DNA of 64,000 nt from Ficedula albicollis (Eukaryota > Chordata > Aves > Passeriformes > Muscicapidae), in contig NC_021677.1 in the NCBI RefSeq assembly GCF_000247815.1, forward strand, positions 16,907,266 to 16,971,265, read 5' to 3'. A model generated the notes under the pieces. That model did not search any database. It was not told the DNA's origin and was given only the letters and a program-made list of their open reading frames with translations. Each line of letters opens with the position of its first letter. The first letter of the stretch is position 1. The position numbers and the translations under genes are program-made. Positions 1-38,334 of this stretch are shown in pieces.

Positions 1-24429
<24,429 letters not shown>

Positions 24430-24470
24430 CTTTTGGAAGCCCGGCAGGAGCTACCGAACTACCTGCCTCT
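24430..24470 (-). other. 5' UTR with in-frame upstream stop
   Basis: An in-frame TAG lies eight codons before the ATG (24451-24453), so the reading frame cannot extend upstream. The start context AAAAGATGG has A at -3 and G at +4, a strong vertebrate initiation context. The 5' limit is inferred from the TATA box. Confidence 0.6.
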
Positions 24471-24497
24471 GAGGAAACACCTGTCTGCTCCCAAGTC

Positions 24498-24504
24498 TTA
24501 TATA
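24498..24504 (-). promoter_or_regulatory. TATA box of the mucin gene
   Basis: On the minus strand the sequence reads CTATATAAG, a near-consensus TATA box. Transcription would start about 25-30 bp downstream, near 24470, giving a 5' UTR of roughly 40 nt before the ATG at 24429. Mammalian gel-forming mucin genes also use TATA promoters. No CpG island is visible here. Confidence 0.75.
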
Positions 24505-24556
24505 GTGAGAGAGTAGAACCTGGCTCAGTTCCCAGATTGTTTCACAAGGCTCTTAA

Positions 24557-24640
24557 AAGGTGGGGCTTCAGACATTTTTGTTTTCTTTTGCAGGTGCAGA
24601 GGTAAATAGAGGATGCTCTGACTTTCCCTCAGCTATTTAC
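24557..24640 (-). promoter_or_regulatory. Candidate proximal promoter elements (forkhead-like pair, kB-like, KLF/Sp1-like)
   Basis: About 90-170 bp upstream of the inferred start lie GTAAATA (24602-24608) and TATTTAC (24634-24640), an inverted pair of forkhead-type sites. Between them, around 24620-24630, the minus strand reads GAGGGAAAGTCAG, close to an NF-kB motif. A CCCCACC box lies near 24560. Mucin promoters are known to respond to such factors, but these are string matches only. Confidence 0.3.
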
Positions 24641-24835
24641 ACTCTAGGAGGAGTCTTCTTTCCACATTTTTGATGAAATGTCAAGAAGTGAGCAAGAAGA
24701 ATTTTTGCTTAGGCTTAGGCTTCCCAAATTTTATTGTGGGACAAACACAATTTAAGAGACTTCTGGGTGACTTTTGAGCAGGAAGTTTGAGTGAATTACT
24801 TCACTTTTTTTTTTTTTTTTTTTTTTTTTTCCTCA

Positions 24836-25647
<812 letters not shown>

Positions 25648-25659
25648 CTTCCTCAGGGC

Positions 25660-26560
25660 AAGTGGTGATAATTAGCTTCTCAAAAACCCCGAAGAAGTTC
25701 CACCTGATACAAATTTCTTTTAATGAGTTTGCACCTGCCTATGTAGCTACTTGGCTTGTGAAAATGAAGAAATCAAATGCTGTTTAAGGTCAGCAGCTAT
25801 TCCGCTGGCCGGGCACAACACAGGTGTACACAATGAGAATCCTTTTATGTTGGCAAGTCATTGATATTGAAGGACTCCTTTGCTCACATGGGCAATTTTA
25901 GGGTTATTTCAGCTGTTTCCCTTCTGAGTAAACATGATTTCACCGTTAAAAATTATTTGGATTCTACCTATGATTAAAAAAAAAAATAATCTATGTGTTT
26001 TCTAACCCTAGAGACATTAAAGAACAGATATGCAAGAATATTCTTTGGAGTATTCCTTACCTTAGGAGCAATGAGAGAGTGAAGAATGCTTTTTGAGTAT
26101 GTTAGAACAGTTATTTACAGCTATATTACTTTGGGAAATTAGCCTTCTAAAGCGTTTTACCCTGGGGCATAGAAATTAACCTTTTATAGTGTTTTACCCT
26201 GGGGTGTAGAGAAACTGAGTCTTTCACTAGGAGAGCAGATCCCATAATCCCACATGGGTTCAAACAGCTCCTGCAAGGAAGAAGTTACTGGGATTGTCTC
26301 CATATTCTTTGGAGTCATAACTATGTTCAAAATGGAATGAAGTTTAGCCATTAGGAGGGGCGTTAGAAGAGCATTGAAAAGGTCGTGAAATACTCCTTTA
26401 GGTTGCCTAGGAATACTGTCCAGTTTCCATTACTGAGTTAGTAAAACATCTCCATGAGAATGGTCTAAGTGCTGTTGATAGTGCTCTGGAGCAAGAGAAT
26501 AGACTAAATGTCCATTTGAAATTCTCTCAAATATGATTTTCTATTATGTTTTATGAAAAA
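25660..26560. other. Upstream intergenic sequence
   Basis: AT-rich sequence upstream of the mucin gene. Apart from the imperfect tandem duplication listed separately, I see no gene, RNA or mobile element. Confidence 0.55.
26141..26217. repeat. Imperfect 37-bp tandem duplication
   Basis: GTTTTACCCTGGGG occurs at 26154 and again at 26191, with similar flanks (GCATAGAAATTAA against GTGTAGAGAAACTG). Two diverged units with a 37-bp period. Confidence 0.7.
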
Positions 26561-26562
26561 AT

Positions 26563-26815
26563 TATCATGGAATCCTAGAATGGTTTGTTCTGGAATGGAC
26601 TTTAAAGATCATCCAGTTCCAACCCCCTGCCATGGACAGGGACACCTTCCACTATCCCAGCTTGTTCAGACCCCTGTCAAACATAGTCTTGGACACTTCC
26701 AGGGAATGGAGCATCCACAACTTCTCTGGGCAGCCTGTTCCAGTGTCTCACTCACCTCACAGAAAGGAATTTCTTCCTAATATCTAATAAAAATCTACTC
26801 TCTCTTAGATTTGAA
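26563..26815 (-). mobile_element. CR1 LINE 3' fragment
   Basis: Reads TGGAATCCTAGAATGGTTTG, then AAAGATCATCCAGTTCCAACCC, GGACACCTTCCACTA, CTTCTCTGGGCAGCCTGTTCCAGTG and TTTCTTCCTAATATCTAA. This is the antisense of the avian CR1 3' end, so the element lies on the minus strand. It is 5'-truncated and non-coding. Confidence 0.92.
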
Positions 26816-29800
26816 GAAGTAACTTCGACACTAAGAGGAAAATAAAAGGCATGATTTTTAGATAAAAAGCAAACAAAAGCTAGAAAATATGCTGATTGTC
26901 CTGAAGAGCACAACTATTTAAATAAAGGTGACATAACAAAATTGAATTGGAAGTTTTGAGGGAAAGAATTTTTCCATTTCAGTCATGAGTTATACCTTTA
27001 GCAACTACATTGATGTAGCTCTGTAGAATTTACCTTAGCATTATTTAACAAGGAAAAGAAGATGTCTACAAGATACTTGTATATACAGAAATACATGCAG
27101 TGAATATTTAAGGAAGTATCATTGTCTCTAATGGTATTATCCAAGTTCCAAGATGAAGGTCTAGAAAAAATAAAAAAAATTAATGGATTTAAATGGTACG
27201 TAATTAAAGTAATGATAAAATAGTATGGTAGACTCGTGGGTAACACACATAAGCTTATTAAGAGATTATGCTTGCGAAAAGAAAAATATACTTTATGAAT
27301 CATTGTATTACTTACCACTAAAAATCAATTCATATCAACAGTTGCTATGCTGTGGTTTAATATACGTTTCCTGCATGTTCAGGGAAGCACTGTGATCTCT
27401 GAGACATCCCAGTCTAGTCATCAAAAATTAGGCTGAAACCTGTTTACAGTTCAGTTTAACCCCTTTAATTGAGCTTTAAGGCACCATCAGAAGTGATTCT
27501 CCATATCTGTATTTTTGACTGAAATTTTAAAATCTCATATATGTCATGAATTAACTGTCCTGACCCTACTAAGTGGTTAATTCATGGACTATGGCATATC
27601 ACTCTTGCCATATTAAATTTCTTATCTTGTGCTATTTCTTCTCAGTAATTATTATAAATTGTGTTAAAATATATGAGATTTGCAAAAATAATCTCAAATA
27701 TTTATGCTAAATTGTTTAGTACCATTATTAATTATTCAAAGAAATAACTTCACTTCAAATTGTATTTCACGTCCATTCACTCAATAGAGATACAGAGGTG
27801 ACATAGGAGAGTATATTTTAAAAATTAGTGGGAGTAACATGTTGGATTTTTGTAACCTCCTTATGATCAAATCCATAAAATGGACTGTATAAATGGAAAT
27901 ATGAATATGTTTGAAGAATTTATTGATGTACCTAAACTATTTTTACAGAAAAGATAGATGATTTTGCCATTGCATTTGATCTGAAAACGTTTCTTTCTAT
28001 AGTTTCTCTTCCTTTTTCACAGGATTGTATTCCTACTCTCTGCATCTGCAATATTAAATTGAATGAAATATTTCAGTAAAAGAGTTGTTAGCATTTTCAG
28101 ATCTATTCTTTTTAACCATATATGATCAAATGCTACATGGTGGTGATGTTTACACATCTTACTCATTATTTCTGAATCTCCTTCTTCATAAAATAAAATG
28201 AGACCATCATATCTTATCTTCATAGACACCCACTGTAGAACGCAAATAAAATGTGATAGCAAACTTGGTTAACTTTTGGGTGCAATAATGACTGAAATCA
28301 GTGTCTCCATTTATAGTTAAAAAAGACAGAGTGATGAACTCATGCAGGCATGCACAAGGTTGTCTAGTCCACCTGGTGCCGTACTGGAGTCGAGAGTATT
28401 CATTTCAAGGGAAGGAGGAAAACAAGTGTAATTGACAGGAATTACAGCACTTCCTCTGTGTGTGAGTGCTAAAATGCAAATTATCAAAGAGCTGCCTGCT
28501 GGACTTTTCTCTGGCTGGTCATTTGGCCACTTTTGAAGCCTGTTTAAGCCCCAGAGTGATGCTGGGGCACTTGGCATGGAATTCAGTTGAAGTACCACTC
28601 TGATTGTCCCTGAATTCTGTGAAAATTCAAATGCACGATTTTTGTCTGAAAGCTTCTATGGAAAAGTGAAGTAACTGACCAATTTCAGCTTCAAAGTTGT
28701 TCATTTATATTACAGGTGTCCTCTTATGTGAAGATGAACTACATTTCAAACAGCTGCAATAAGTATTTCATAGTATGATACAATACAGTCTATCTAAAGT
28801 AAAGCTATAGTTAAAGACTAAAATAGGAATACAACTCCTTTTATGTTCTTTACCAGAGCTTAGTCAAACACAGAGCCATTGATCCATTTCTTTACTCCCT
28901 AATGCTTAGATAAAACTCATTAATTGAAAATCAAATCACATTATAACTGAGATTTTAACCCATTTCATTAACATGAGTAGTTCTTCTGTCTTATAGTGTG
29001 TGCATTGTAGAGGAGCAATACATAATGCTTTAACCTCCATTGCAATCTCTACATTTTTACTGCAAAACAAGTAATAGGTAACTTAGGATCCGTTTCTGGT
29101 CTGTTCATTTCAAAGTTTGAAGTGTCATTTAGAAGAACCCAAGCAAAGCATAACATTTTAAATCAGGCACTGGAGACTAACTAGCAGCAACATAAGAGGC
29201 TCATTAACACCTATATGACTAGGAAGTAAAAGATATTGAGTAGAATATTATCATTTTATTGAACATTTATCCTCTGGGAAGCAAATCCATCAGAGAACAA
29301 CTAAGAGTACTATATTAAGACATTCCCCCTATGGAAAGTTAGTAAAGAACCTGTACAGAGTTGGTAAAGGAAAAATAATGTGCACCCTGTACCATGAGAA
29401 GTATGAACATGGGGCCAGAGTAGGGTTTCCATGTTGTCTGAACACGTCCAGGATATCTCTATGTATAAAGGGGATAAACACTTAAGCCTCTTTACAGTTT
29501 GTAAACACAGACACCACAACCGTGCATGCCAATATTTGCAATTGGTATTATAGACTAAAAAATGGATGTACACACACATACTGGAGGGCATATTTACATT
29601 GTGCAGTGGTGCATGGTGCAGAGATCCCTCTGTTAGCAGCTGCCAAGGTAAATTCATAATAGGAAATGGTGTCACTGCATCGATATGAAGTTGCATGATG
29701 GAGAATTTGCTTTTTTCTGAGGCACTGCAGCATTGCATTTGGGATCAGAGCTCTACCTAGAGCTATGAGATGCCGTAGGGCCTTTGCAGCACTCTGTAAA

Positions 29801-32800
29801 GCCAGCTGAAAGATGGGGTCTGTTTTGCAGTGCTTTGGTGAGCCAAATCAAAATTCAGTCTTTAGAAACAACTGGTGCTTTCAGGCTTAGGGAAATAAGT
29901 GGTACAACTAGTCAAAAAGTGGGTGAAGTGGAGGGCTATGCTGAGCAGTATCTATAAACCCTCAAAGGAATCTGTTGGTGATGCACAAGCTCAAAAAAAT
30001 CTGCGTTAATGTACTCTGGTAGACACAATTCTGCTGAAAGACACTTTGTTTGTTTGGTTTTTTGTAATAATATTAATTACTGACTGTGTATAAGTGGAGA
30101 TAGTTATGTATATATACGATTACCACTAGCAGGTTTTGTCAGAAGTTCAATTATTAGTGGATCCTTTAGTATACTCCCTTATCTTAAATCAGTAGCAGAC
30201 TTCATTATTCCAAAAAATAATGCATGGAGGATATAATTAAATGCATACAAGCAAGGAAAAAACATGGAAAAATAAACAAAATCCTTTTCTCCATGTATTA
30301 TTCAAGACTTAGAGAAATTAACTACATTTATAGAAGTGGTATAAAATTAGCAGAGACCTCTTCAGTACTTCAGTGCAAATATTGCCATTTACATTAATAT
30401 TTAAGCTTCTGTTATGTCATCTTCCTTGAAGGGGGAGCATATTGCATGGGGGTATCGGTGTATGTGTGTTCAATCTCTATTCTAAAGTTACTTTTAAAAG
30501 TCCTTTTCTATATTCGGCATTTCAGTTCACAGACTTGGATAATGGTACAGCATGAAGACTTAAAGTAATGGAAGATGTTGAACAAAATGCAGGCAGGTAC
30601 AAATTTGCCACAAATTTAATTTAATTTGGCAAAGGTTTATAAACATTGAAGCACTGCTATAATTTCTTTAAGACCTTATTGCAATAGCAGGGAAAAGAAT
30701 CATAATCACTTTGGAAAAAAGCCTGATGCTCATTTTTGTAGTTATTAATATGAGAGTTTATTGTGTTCATAGTTTTTATCTATTGTTTTGTTTTTATTTT
30801 AACAAATTTTAAGGATAGCTTATCTTTATTTTTATAAAGTATTATTAAGTTTGCAATGTCAAAACACTAGGAGGTATTATGTTAAGACCATCAGTGCAGT
30901 TCCATGAGACAGTTTTATATTACATGGGTGAAATGTTATGTTTCTTAGAGGGTTCTTGCTTTTTTCAGACTGAGCTTAGATAATTAATGTCTTTCCTTTC
31001 AATTATTTTTACCTATGTGTCCTAACCCTTTGTTACTGTGTGTTATTCAATCCTCACTGAACAGAGTCAGCAATTTCCTCAGTTACTTTTCTATGGTGCC
31101 CATCACTGGACTCCCTGAGAAGTTCGTCAATAGTAGTGTACCGCTTTTGAAAATATGTTTTTAAGTAATTGGGATATTTTTTTTATTTTTTTTTTTACAT
31201 AGTGCTAAATAAGGCATAGTAATTTTGGGGGGCAAATGGCCTAACACCCCTAGGAATAATTTTTAAAATATGGAATTTTATTTTGGTAGCCACATGTTTA
31301 GTATGTCATCTTCAGACAGAACTGTGAAGGTCCTACAGTTCTGCAGATGAGATGCTGAAAAGTCCAGCACAGAATGTAGAAGAAAAAAAAATCATCGTGT
31401 GAAAATTCCAGTTTAAATAAATATGCACAGCATTGAAACTATTCAAAATAAAGGAGAATTTGAGTCCATTTTGACATGGTGACATCTGTGTGCCATTTTC
31501 ACTCTGCAGTGGCCAAATTCTCCAGACAGTGAGGACTGTGGACAGCGATCCTGCTCAGAGTGCTCCCAGTGAACCTCGAATCCGGGTTCAGCTCCCTGCA
31601 GCAGGTGCCTGATGTGCACACAGTCCAGTGGAGAGCAGCAGGATCCAATCACAGACTCAGGGTTGAGCAATCCTGTGTACGCACAAAGATGGCACATTGC
31701 GACTTCTGATAGCCTGCACTCCCTGCTCACGTCAGGAACCCTTCCTCCGTGAGTCTGAGTAGGCACAGGAGAACTACTCACGAGAAATTCTCATGGGCTC
31801 TGTGTTGTAAGTTATCACAGACTGTGGGTTTTAGATATATCCTCTAAATATGCATCATGGGGGTGACTAATGGGGCTTGCATGGTTTGCTAAGCTGAGGT
31901 GTCAGACTCCTTATCATTTTGCAGTGCTGAAGTATGATATAAAACAAGAATGCTGTCAAACTTGAGCAGCTAGACTTGTACTGTGTTGAACATTCAACAT
32001 GTCAGTGGATGAATTGTCTGTTGACCTTTTTATAGTCAGTTTTCAGCTTTATTGATCTGAAAACCATGAAAATCCTTATCTGCTTTGGTTGGCTGCTGCA
32101 AGTGGCTGAAAAGTGGTGTTGCATGTTCATGTTTTGACAATAGGAATTGTATGGACTGAACTTTCTTACCATGACCTGAAATGACTTGCAGATTTAGGGA
32201 TGAAGATTATTCTGCTCTTTTCTGTTGCCGTCATCAAGCAAGTTTTATCTATGGCAGTTTGACTGTCAGTCTTCAGCTGGAGATTGCTGTTGTAAGCTGA
32301 TAGTGATTGTTGCAGATGGTGTCTAATTTTGAGTGTACATCTTCTAGCTCTTAACCTTCTTCGAGTGCTAACAATATTTCTGATGAAATGAAGGTAGAGT
32401 CTGAACTATTATTAATAAATTGAATAGAGAGAATCAGATGTAGATTTTGGATCTGAAGCTGATTTTCGTGAGCTGCTGATTAGGAAAGTCATGACACTGT
32501 CTACAGTCACACTAGATGTGACATTCTGTGTGCAGTTAGTTCTAGTACTTGCTTATGAGCTGATGCCTTTATACAAATGCGGAGTAGAAGAGCTACGATT
32601 CCTTTCATACAGCATAATAAACACAGTTACCTCTTGTTTATATTGTTCTTAATAATTTAGGGATGTTGTTAAACTTTCTGAAAAGAATTTTGGACACTAT
32701 AGATAGAAAACACTGTATTAGATCAATTAAAATAGGCAGAAATGAATGCATCAAATGCAGATCTGAACTGAGAAGCTTACAATCTCTATACAGTGGACGT

Positions 32801-35800
32801 TGAAGAGATTTGAAGAAAGCTTGTCTGTTGTTGAATTAATTACACGATCATGGAAATGGATGCAAAAAATATTTCTGTAAAAAGCTGACTCTTTTGGAAA
32901 CTGAAGGTGAAGTAGGGTTTTTTATTGAAATTTATCTCAGATTAATATTGACACAAAGGGCTGTTTTCAATTATTAGCCTTATCAATGCAATAACTTTTT
33001 GATAGAGAAAATATTGCTGTGAAATGAGGAGACTTTTTTCCTGTCTACACAAGAATAAATAAATAAATTACTGTCTACAATCTAAGAGAGAAATAGAAAA
33101 GTTTGACATATGTTTCATAGCAGGTAGTGGGCTCTTAAGCCTTCTGAAACAAACACGATCCAGAAGGCTGTTCATCTCCATTTTGTGTTTCTGTCCAACA
33201 AGAAGAGAAACAGGAAAAGTAAGTTTGCTTTTATGGTGTGGATCCTGCAGTTTTGGAACTCCTTTGTATGCTCATTTGTTCTCTCTGAATCATTCTTGCA
33301 AACAGGTGGGGAGCGCTTTCTTTCCTTGCAGGTTTTGGATTGAATTCAAGGTTCCAGGAAACCCAAGTCTCTTACGCTGGTGAATTTCAAAGCAGTTCAG
33401 CCTAACTCAGTTGGGCTGCACAGAAGGAAACCTGTGAGTCCCATGCCTTGACAATGGTATTCCAAATACTGCATTTCTTGGCTCAAAGACTTATAACCAT
33501 CAGGTGATCACTTTTGTTGAATCAGACTCCTTTATATCTCATACACATTTTATCCTGTACTTTTTTTTTTCATGTAACTTGTCAATTTACATTTAGGGCA
33601 CATCATTTAGGCAAATATCCCTTCTTGGCTCAGAGATCCCTGATGACAGAAAATTGTCTGCATCTGTTGAAAAGCTGTATTCATTGTCTCAACATTGTTA
33701 AATGACAGTCTTCCTTTTCTAAGGGAAGAATCAAGGAGGGAAAGCCTGCATTGCATACATCAGCAGCTGAAACATTTCCCAGCTGAACACTAAGTCAGTT
33801 TGATGAAAGATTTGTGTCAAAATTTGGTTAAAATCAGTTTGATAGCTTTTTTTTTCATGTGGAGTTTCAGTTCCCAGGAAATCAGTTCATTTTATTTCAC
33901 ACAAGTGAAGGTGGATCAGATCAAGAAAGAATATCGACTGCTGGTGAAAAAAGTGAGAGAAGCCTTTCACTGTGTTAGGAATTGTTTGGGTTTTTTGTAG
34001 CCACATTGGAGCTATACAAGGGTCACTTGTTTTGACCGCATCAGAGCTGTACAAAAGTAATTTCAGCCTGTTCTCTAGGCTCTCTGGTGTACTTCAACTT
34101 TGCTGTAACTGCTGCATATTGAAAGGTTTAAATGTTTTTTTATGATTTGTATAACACTAGTAAGTACTGAGCAGTTTGTGCACATTATGGCTTGAAGCTC
34201 CATCAAGCTAGACCCTTGTGTGAACCAGCTTCTCGTGGGTAACATTAATTAATTACATTTGCACTCATTAGGATGGCTGAGGAAATACAACCTGCAATGT
34301 TGTAATCAATAATGTGAAATCACTTTTCCTTCTAGTGGCTCCAAGCTGTATTGATAAGCATCACTAAGAGTTCATAATAAATTTTTTCTATTTTTTCATT
34401 TCTCTCATGTAACATTATAATATCCTAGATTCTGAAGTAACAAAAAGAGGTTCCAGTGTATCTGACCTATGAAATCTCGATATTCAATTAAACTTTTTCC
34501 ACTGAAGGATTCCTTTGCAGATAATCACAAAACTTACTATGCTGTTCTCAAAGCAAAGGCTTTTCTCAGCATACTCTCAACTCTTATGGAAGTAATGATT
34601 ATCTCTGTGTTGTGCAATCCACTAAATTCAGTGGTCCTGGGACATGATTCACCTTGATAAGCAATGTACTTTGACAATCTACTTTTACAGAAGCTAGGGG
34701 AAAATTCCTTCAGTTTAGCATTTGCATTGTTTTAACTTCAAAACTGAGAAAAGCAGGCTTGGGGTTTAATATGTTTTTTAAAATTTTTGTTTCTTTTTTT
34801 TCTTTATGTTTTTGGGTTTCTTGTTGTTTGGTTTTTTTGTTTTTTCATATGTGCGTGTTTTAAGTAAAGACGGGTATGTCTTAGGGTCCTAGTTTAGAAG
34901 TTTAAAAATCACAGAAATTGAAGGGATGATGGTTTGTGCTGGTTCCCACATTGGTAAACAACAGGATAGGGTAGAAATGCCTGAAAAAGCAGGTCAGAGC
35001 CAGAACTACACATGAATAAGTAAATAAATGGGTCTAAGGACACTTTCCCTATATAAAGAGCAATGACTGTTTTACACTGTGCAGTTACAACATGTAAGAT
35101 TAGCCAGGACAAATCCTATTAAAATCTTAAATACACAACAAGCCTAGCCACTGTCTAGGGCAGTGTATAACAAAGCTCAGTATTTAATAACAATGTCAGG
35201 TTAAGTGCTAAGAAAGGGTGGAGGCCAGGGCTATGGCACTGGTGAGGATTTTAAGCGCCCGCAGTCTGTGCACAAGTTCAACCACTCCTGCCTTTGCCAT
35301 TCCCTGAAAACAAGGCATTTAAAACTCAGAGCACATTTCATAGTGTGAAAACAGTATTTGTTGAAACACTGAAAGTCAGAAACAATGCTTTTGTTGGCAG
35401 TCTTCTTGGCATGTGCTTATTCAAAGCAGGGAAGAAACGGTGCGATACAGGGTATTGGAGAAACAGCTCCAGACAGATGTCTCTTGCATTACTACTTCTC
35501 TTCATTCCAATAACTACAAAGAATAAAACTATTCATGATGGAAGTGCCACCACACTGTGTCCTGGTGGGTGCGCAGAGAATATTCTTGTTCCCCTATCAT
35601 AGGCATGTTGGGAGATTAAGGAGGAAAAGTGGAAGGAATGGTAATTTGTAGGTAGCATGCTGTACAATGCTGCATCTTAAACTCTGGCCACAATCCCAAA
35701 CCAGATTTGCTTAGAGCTTACCATTTCTTGAAGGCATTGCAACTCTGGTTAATGTGAGCTGAAAGAGTAACATCTAGAAATGGAAGTGAGAGGGGCTGTG

Positions 35801-38278
35801 CTGAGCAGGAGGTGTTATGGACAGACTGCTTCCTTCATGTGTCACTACCATCATCTGCAAGATTACTGAACCTAAACAGAAGGTTTACTCTCTACAGTGA
35901 ATAATGTATTTAGAGAGTTTTGCTGCTATCCTGATTATTCCAAATTGCTCCTTACATCCTCAGTATCTGGAGTGTGACTAGTATATCCTTGACTGCATTA
36001 TTTGAGAGCAGCCATAAGTCTTTTCCTACATAAGAACCACTGGTAGTTACAAATGGAAGTCTGATTTGAAAATCTCTTTAATCACAATGAAACTGCAGTA
36101 AAAATTCCTGGCAGCTGACATGCATAAGGATGTGCAGCAATGCCCTGAAAGCATAAGACTTGCAAGCCTACCTCATGTGAAACAGGAAGTAAAAGGATGC
36201 TGTTTTACAGGCGTGCCAACTGGATATTATAGCAAACGGCATGCACTTGCCTGGCTGGCTTCTGGCATCTATTTCCCTCTGCAATTTCTGAATACTTGTT
36301 GCCTATCCAAGGTTGATATAATCAAGAAAAGGTGTTTTCAAATCATGGATGAAACATTAAATGGCTTCATGTCCCGAACACATACCAATTTATATGTTCA
36401 TGCAAAAAACTAGAATGATTTGACATATCAGTACAATAAATAATAATAGCTTGCTATATTAATTTAATAAAGTATTAATTTATATAATTCCTATCTTAGC
36501 AATTTCCCATTCTCTTGGGTATTAGTGCAAAATCTGTGTTATTTGAATATTTCAGTGTTTTCCATTGGAGTGAATAGCAGATTTTATTATGACTGTATTT
36601 TTTAAACAAAATATTGAGCAAGTACACAGTCACAGAGATTGCCAAAAGGTTGTTCTGTTTAGTGCCAAAACACTAAATTAACAACTTCAAGTCAAGCATC
36701 ATCGAAAACAAAGACTAGCTCATTCAACCATTATCTAAGAGAACAAGAACTACAGCAAAGAATACAATTTTGTAGTTGGTTTCACCCAGAAGTGCATGCT
36801 TAATACTAAGCTGTGCTCTACAGCTAGGTGTCTGAAAGAAAATTTCCCATGTTCAGTAAGAACAAAGTAGAGTACTCTCACTTAATTTTATCTGAGATTA
36901 ATTCAAAGATTTCTCTTTATAGTAACCATACCACCTATAACCCCACAGGTCCCAAATTTGGAATTCTTGTTCAGCCAAAATGCCTCATATGAAGACCTAC
37001 AAGGTTAAATCCGTTTGTTTCTGCAATGACTGCAAGAAACAAAATTGCACTTTCACCCAGAGAGGTGTCCTGGTTCATCTAATGTGGATGGAAGAGTCAT
37101 TTATTCCTGATGGGTGGTGTTGTGTACTAAGGAGTTTAAATTTACTGAGCTGAGCACCAGCCTGCACTTATGAGGAGCATGCCAGTTTACACAGGGCTTC
37201 TGTGGGTGTCAGACAGCACCTTTTCCAAAATGGAAGAGACAAATATTACTGTACCTCTCACAGGTCCTTGGAAACAACCCTGAATACCAAGAGTTTTCCT
37301 CTTGGCTGGCTAAACAGTGAGCAACACACCTGAAAGGGCATGTTCTTACTGAGAGCTGTGGTGCAGCAACAGCAGGAAATAGGCAGAGTCCTCAGAAATC
37401 CACTTTGCCAATGTGCATGTCACAGGTTCTTTCCATAATTACATTCTCTAAGATCATTTCAGCCAGGAAATTTAACCCTATTTTGAACAAAAACACTCTG
37501 GCCAGGTTAAAACCTGGATCCTGAAGTATATTCTGTCTTTATCTGTAGTAGAACTTTCAATTGAACTAACGAAATATATTGACCCTATAGTCCCTGTAAT
37601 TAATTATATCAGATGTCTGTGCAAGTATCCTGTGGCTTGTGATTGTTTGCTTGGCTGTTTGAGACCATGGATACCTGCAATGTGCAACATCCTGTTGGCA
37701 AGATCAGACATTTTCACATCTCAGAAATGCTCAGATGCTGTCCCAGTGAAATTCAGTCCAAATCAAGACTCGGTTCCAAGTCCCATTTCCCACTTGTTAG
37801 GCAGGGATATGGCTGATGACTCCTGAGTACGCATCCTAGCAGAGCTGCAGGAGGGCAACAAGACTCTGCAGCTGAGGAATGGCAGAGTCTCCCTTTAGTT
37901 CCTTTTCTGTACTGGCAGGTAGTGCAGTAGGCATTCAAGGAGTAAAGCTAATGTGAGAATGGAGTGAGGATGCTGAGGCAGTTTGGATGAAAGATTCCTT
38001 TGGTGCACAGAGAAGGAAAGAACCATTTTTTGAGTTAGTTGTGTCAGAAAATAAGGGAGGATGATTTTGACCCTTCTCATTATTAATCATAATTAATTAT
38101 TATGACACAAGTTAATACAAACAAATATAAGTTAAAGATGAAATTCTGCATTTGCATGAACTTAATGACGGATGATTGTGGTTAGAGGTACTTATTCTGA
38201 CAATAATTTGTTTCAACAAACAGCTTCTAGATTACCTGCCATCTTTGGAAGTTAGAGAATGTTTGTCTACTTTTATTT
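26816..38278. other. Gene-poor intergenic sequence
   Basis: About 11.5 kb of AT-rich sequence with only short, low-complexity or random-looking frames, the longest 142 codons at 29310-29738 (minus). None resembles a known protein or is flanked by convincing splice sites. It contains one CpG-containing block near 31.45-31.79 kb, listed separately. Confidence 0.55.
31450..31790. other. CpG-containing unique block of unknown nature
   Basis: A stretch of mixed composition with several CpGs (CGAATCCGGG, GTACGCAC, TTGCGAC, CTCACGTC, CTCCGTG) inside AT-rich surroundings. The minus strand is open for 112 codons (31443-31781), but the residues match no family I recognise. It could be an LTR fragment, a processed copy, or conserved non-coding DNA. 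Confidence 0.35.
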
Positions 38279-38334
38279 CACAGAATCACAGAATCAATTA
38301 GATTGGAAAAGTCCTGAGATCATCGAGTCCAACC
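38279..38334 (-). mobile_element. Short CR1 3' terminal fragment
   Basis: Reads CACAGAATCACAGAATCAATTAG, then GGAAAAGTCCTGAGATCATCGAGTCCAACC. This is the antisense of a CR1 tail, including the repeated ATTCTGTGA units. Only about 55 bp remain. Confidence 0.85.

Noticed and set aside
29310..29738. 142-codon minus-strand frame
   Set aside because: It has no recognisable domain or repeated pattern, overlaps another frame, and has no flanking splice sites of note; chance length in 40 kb.
31565..31600. tRNA-like wording (GGATTCGAGGTTC on the minus strand)
   Set aside because: The T-stem does not pair and no acceptor, D-arm or anticodon arm can be drawn around it.
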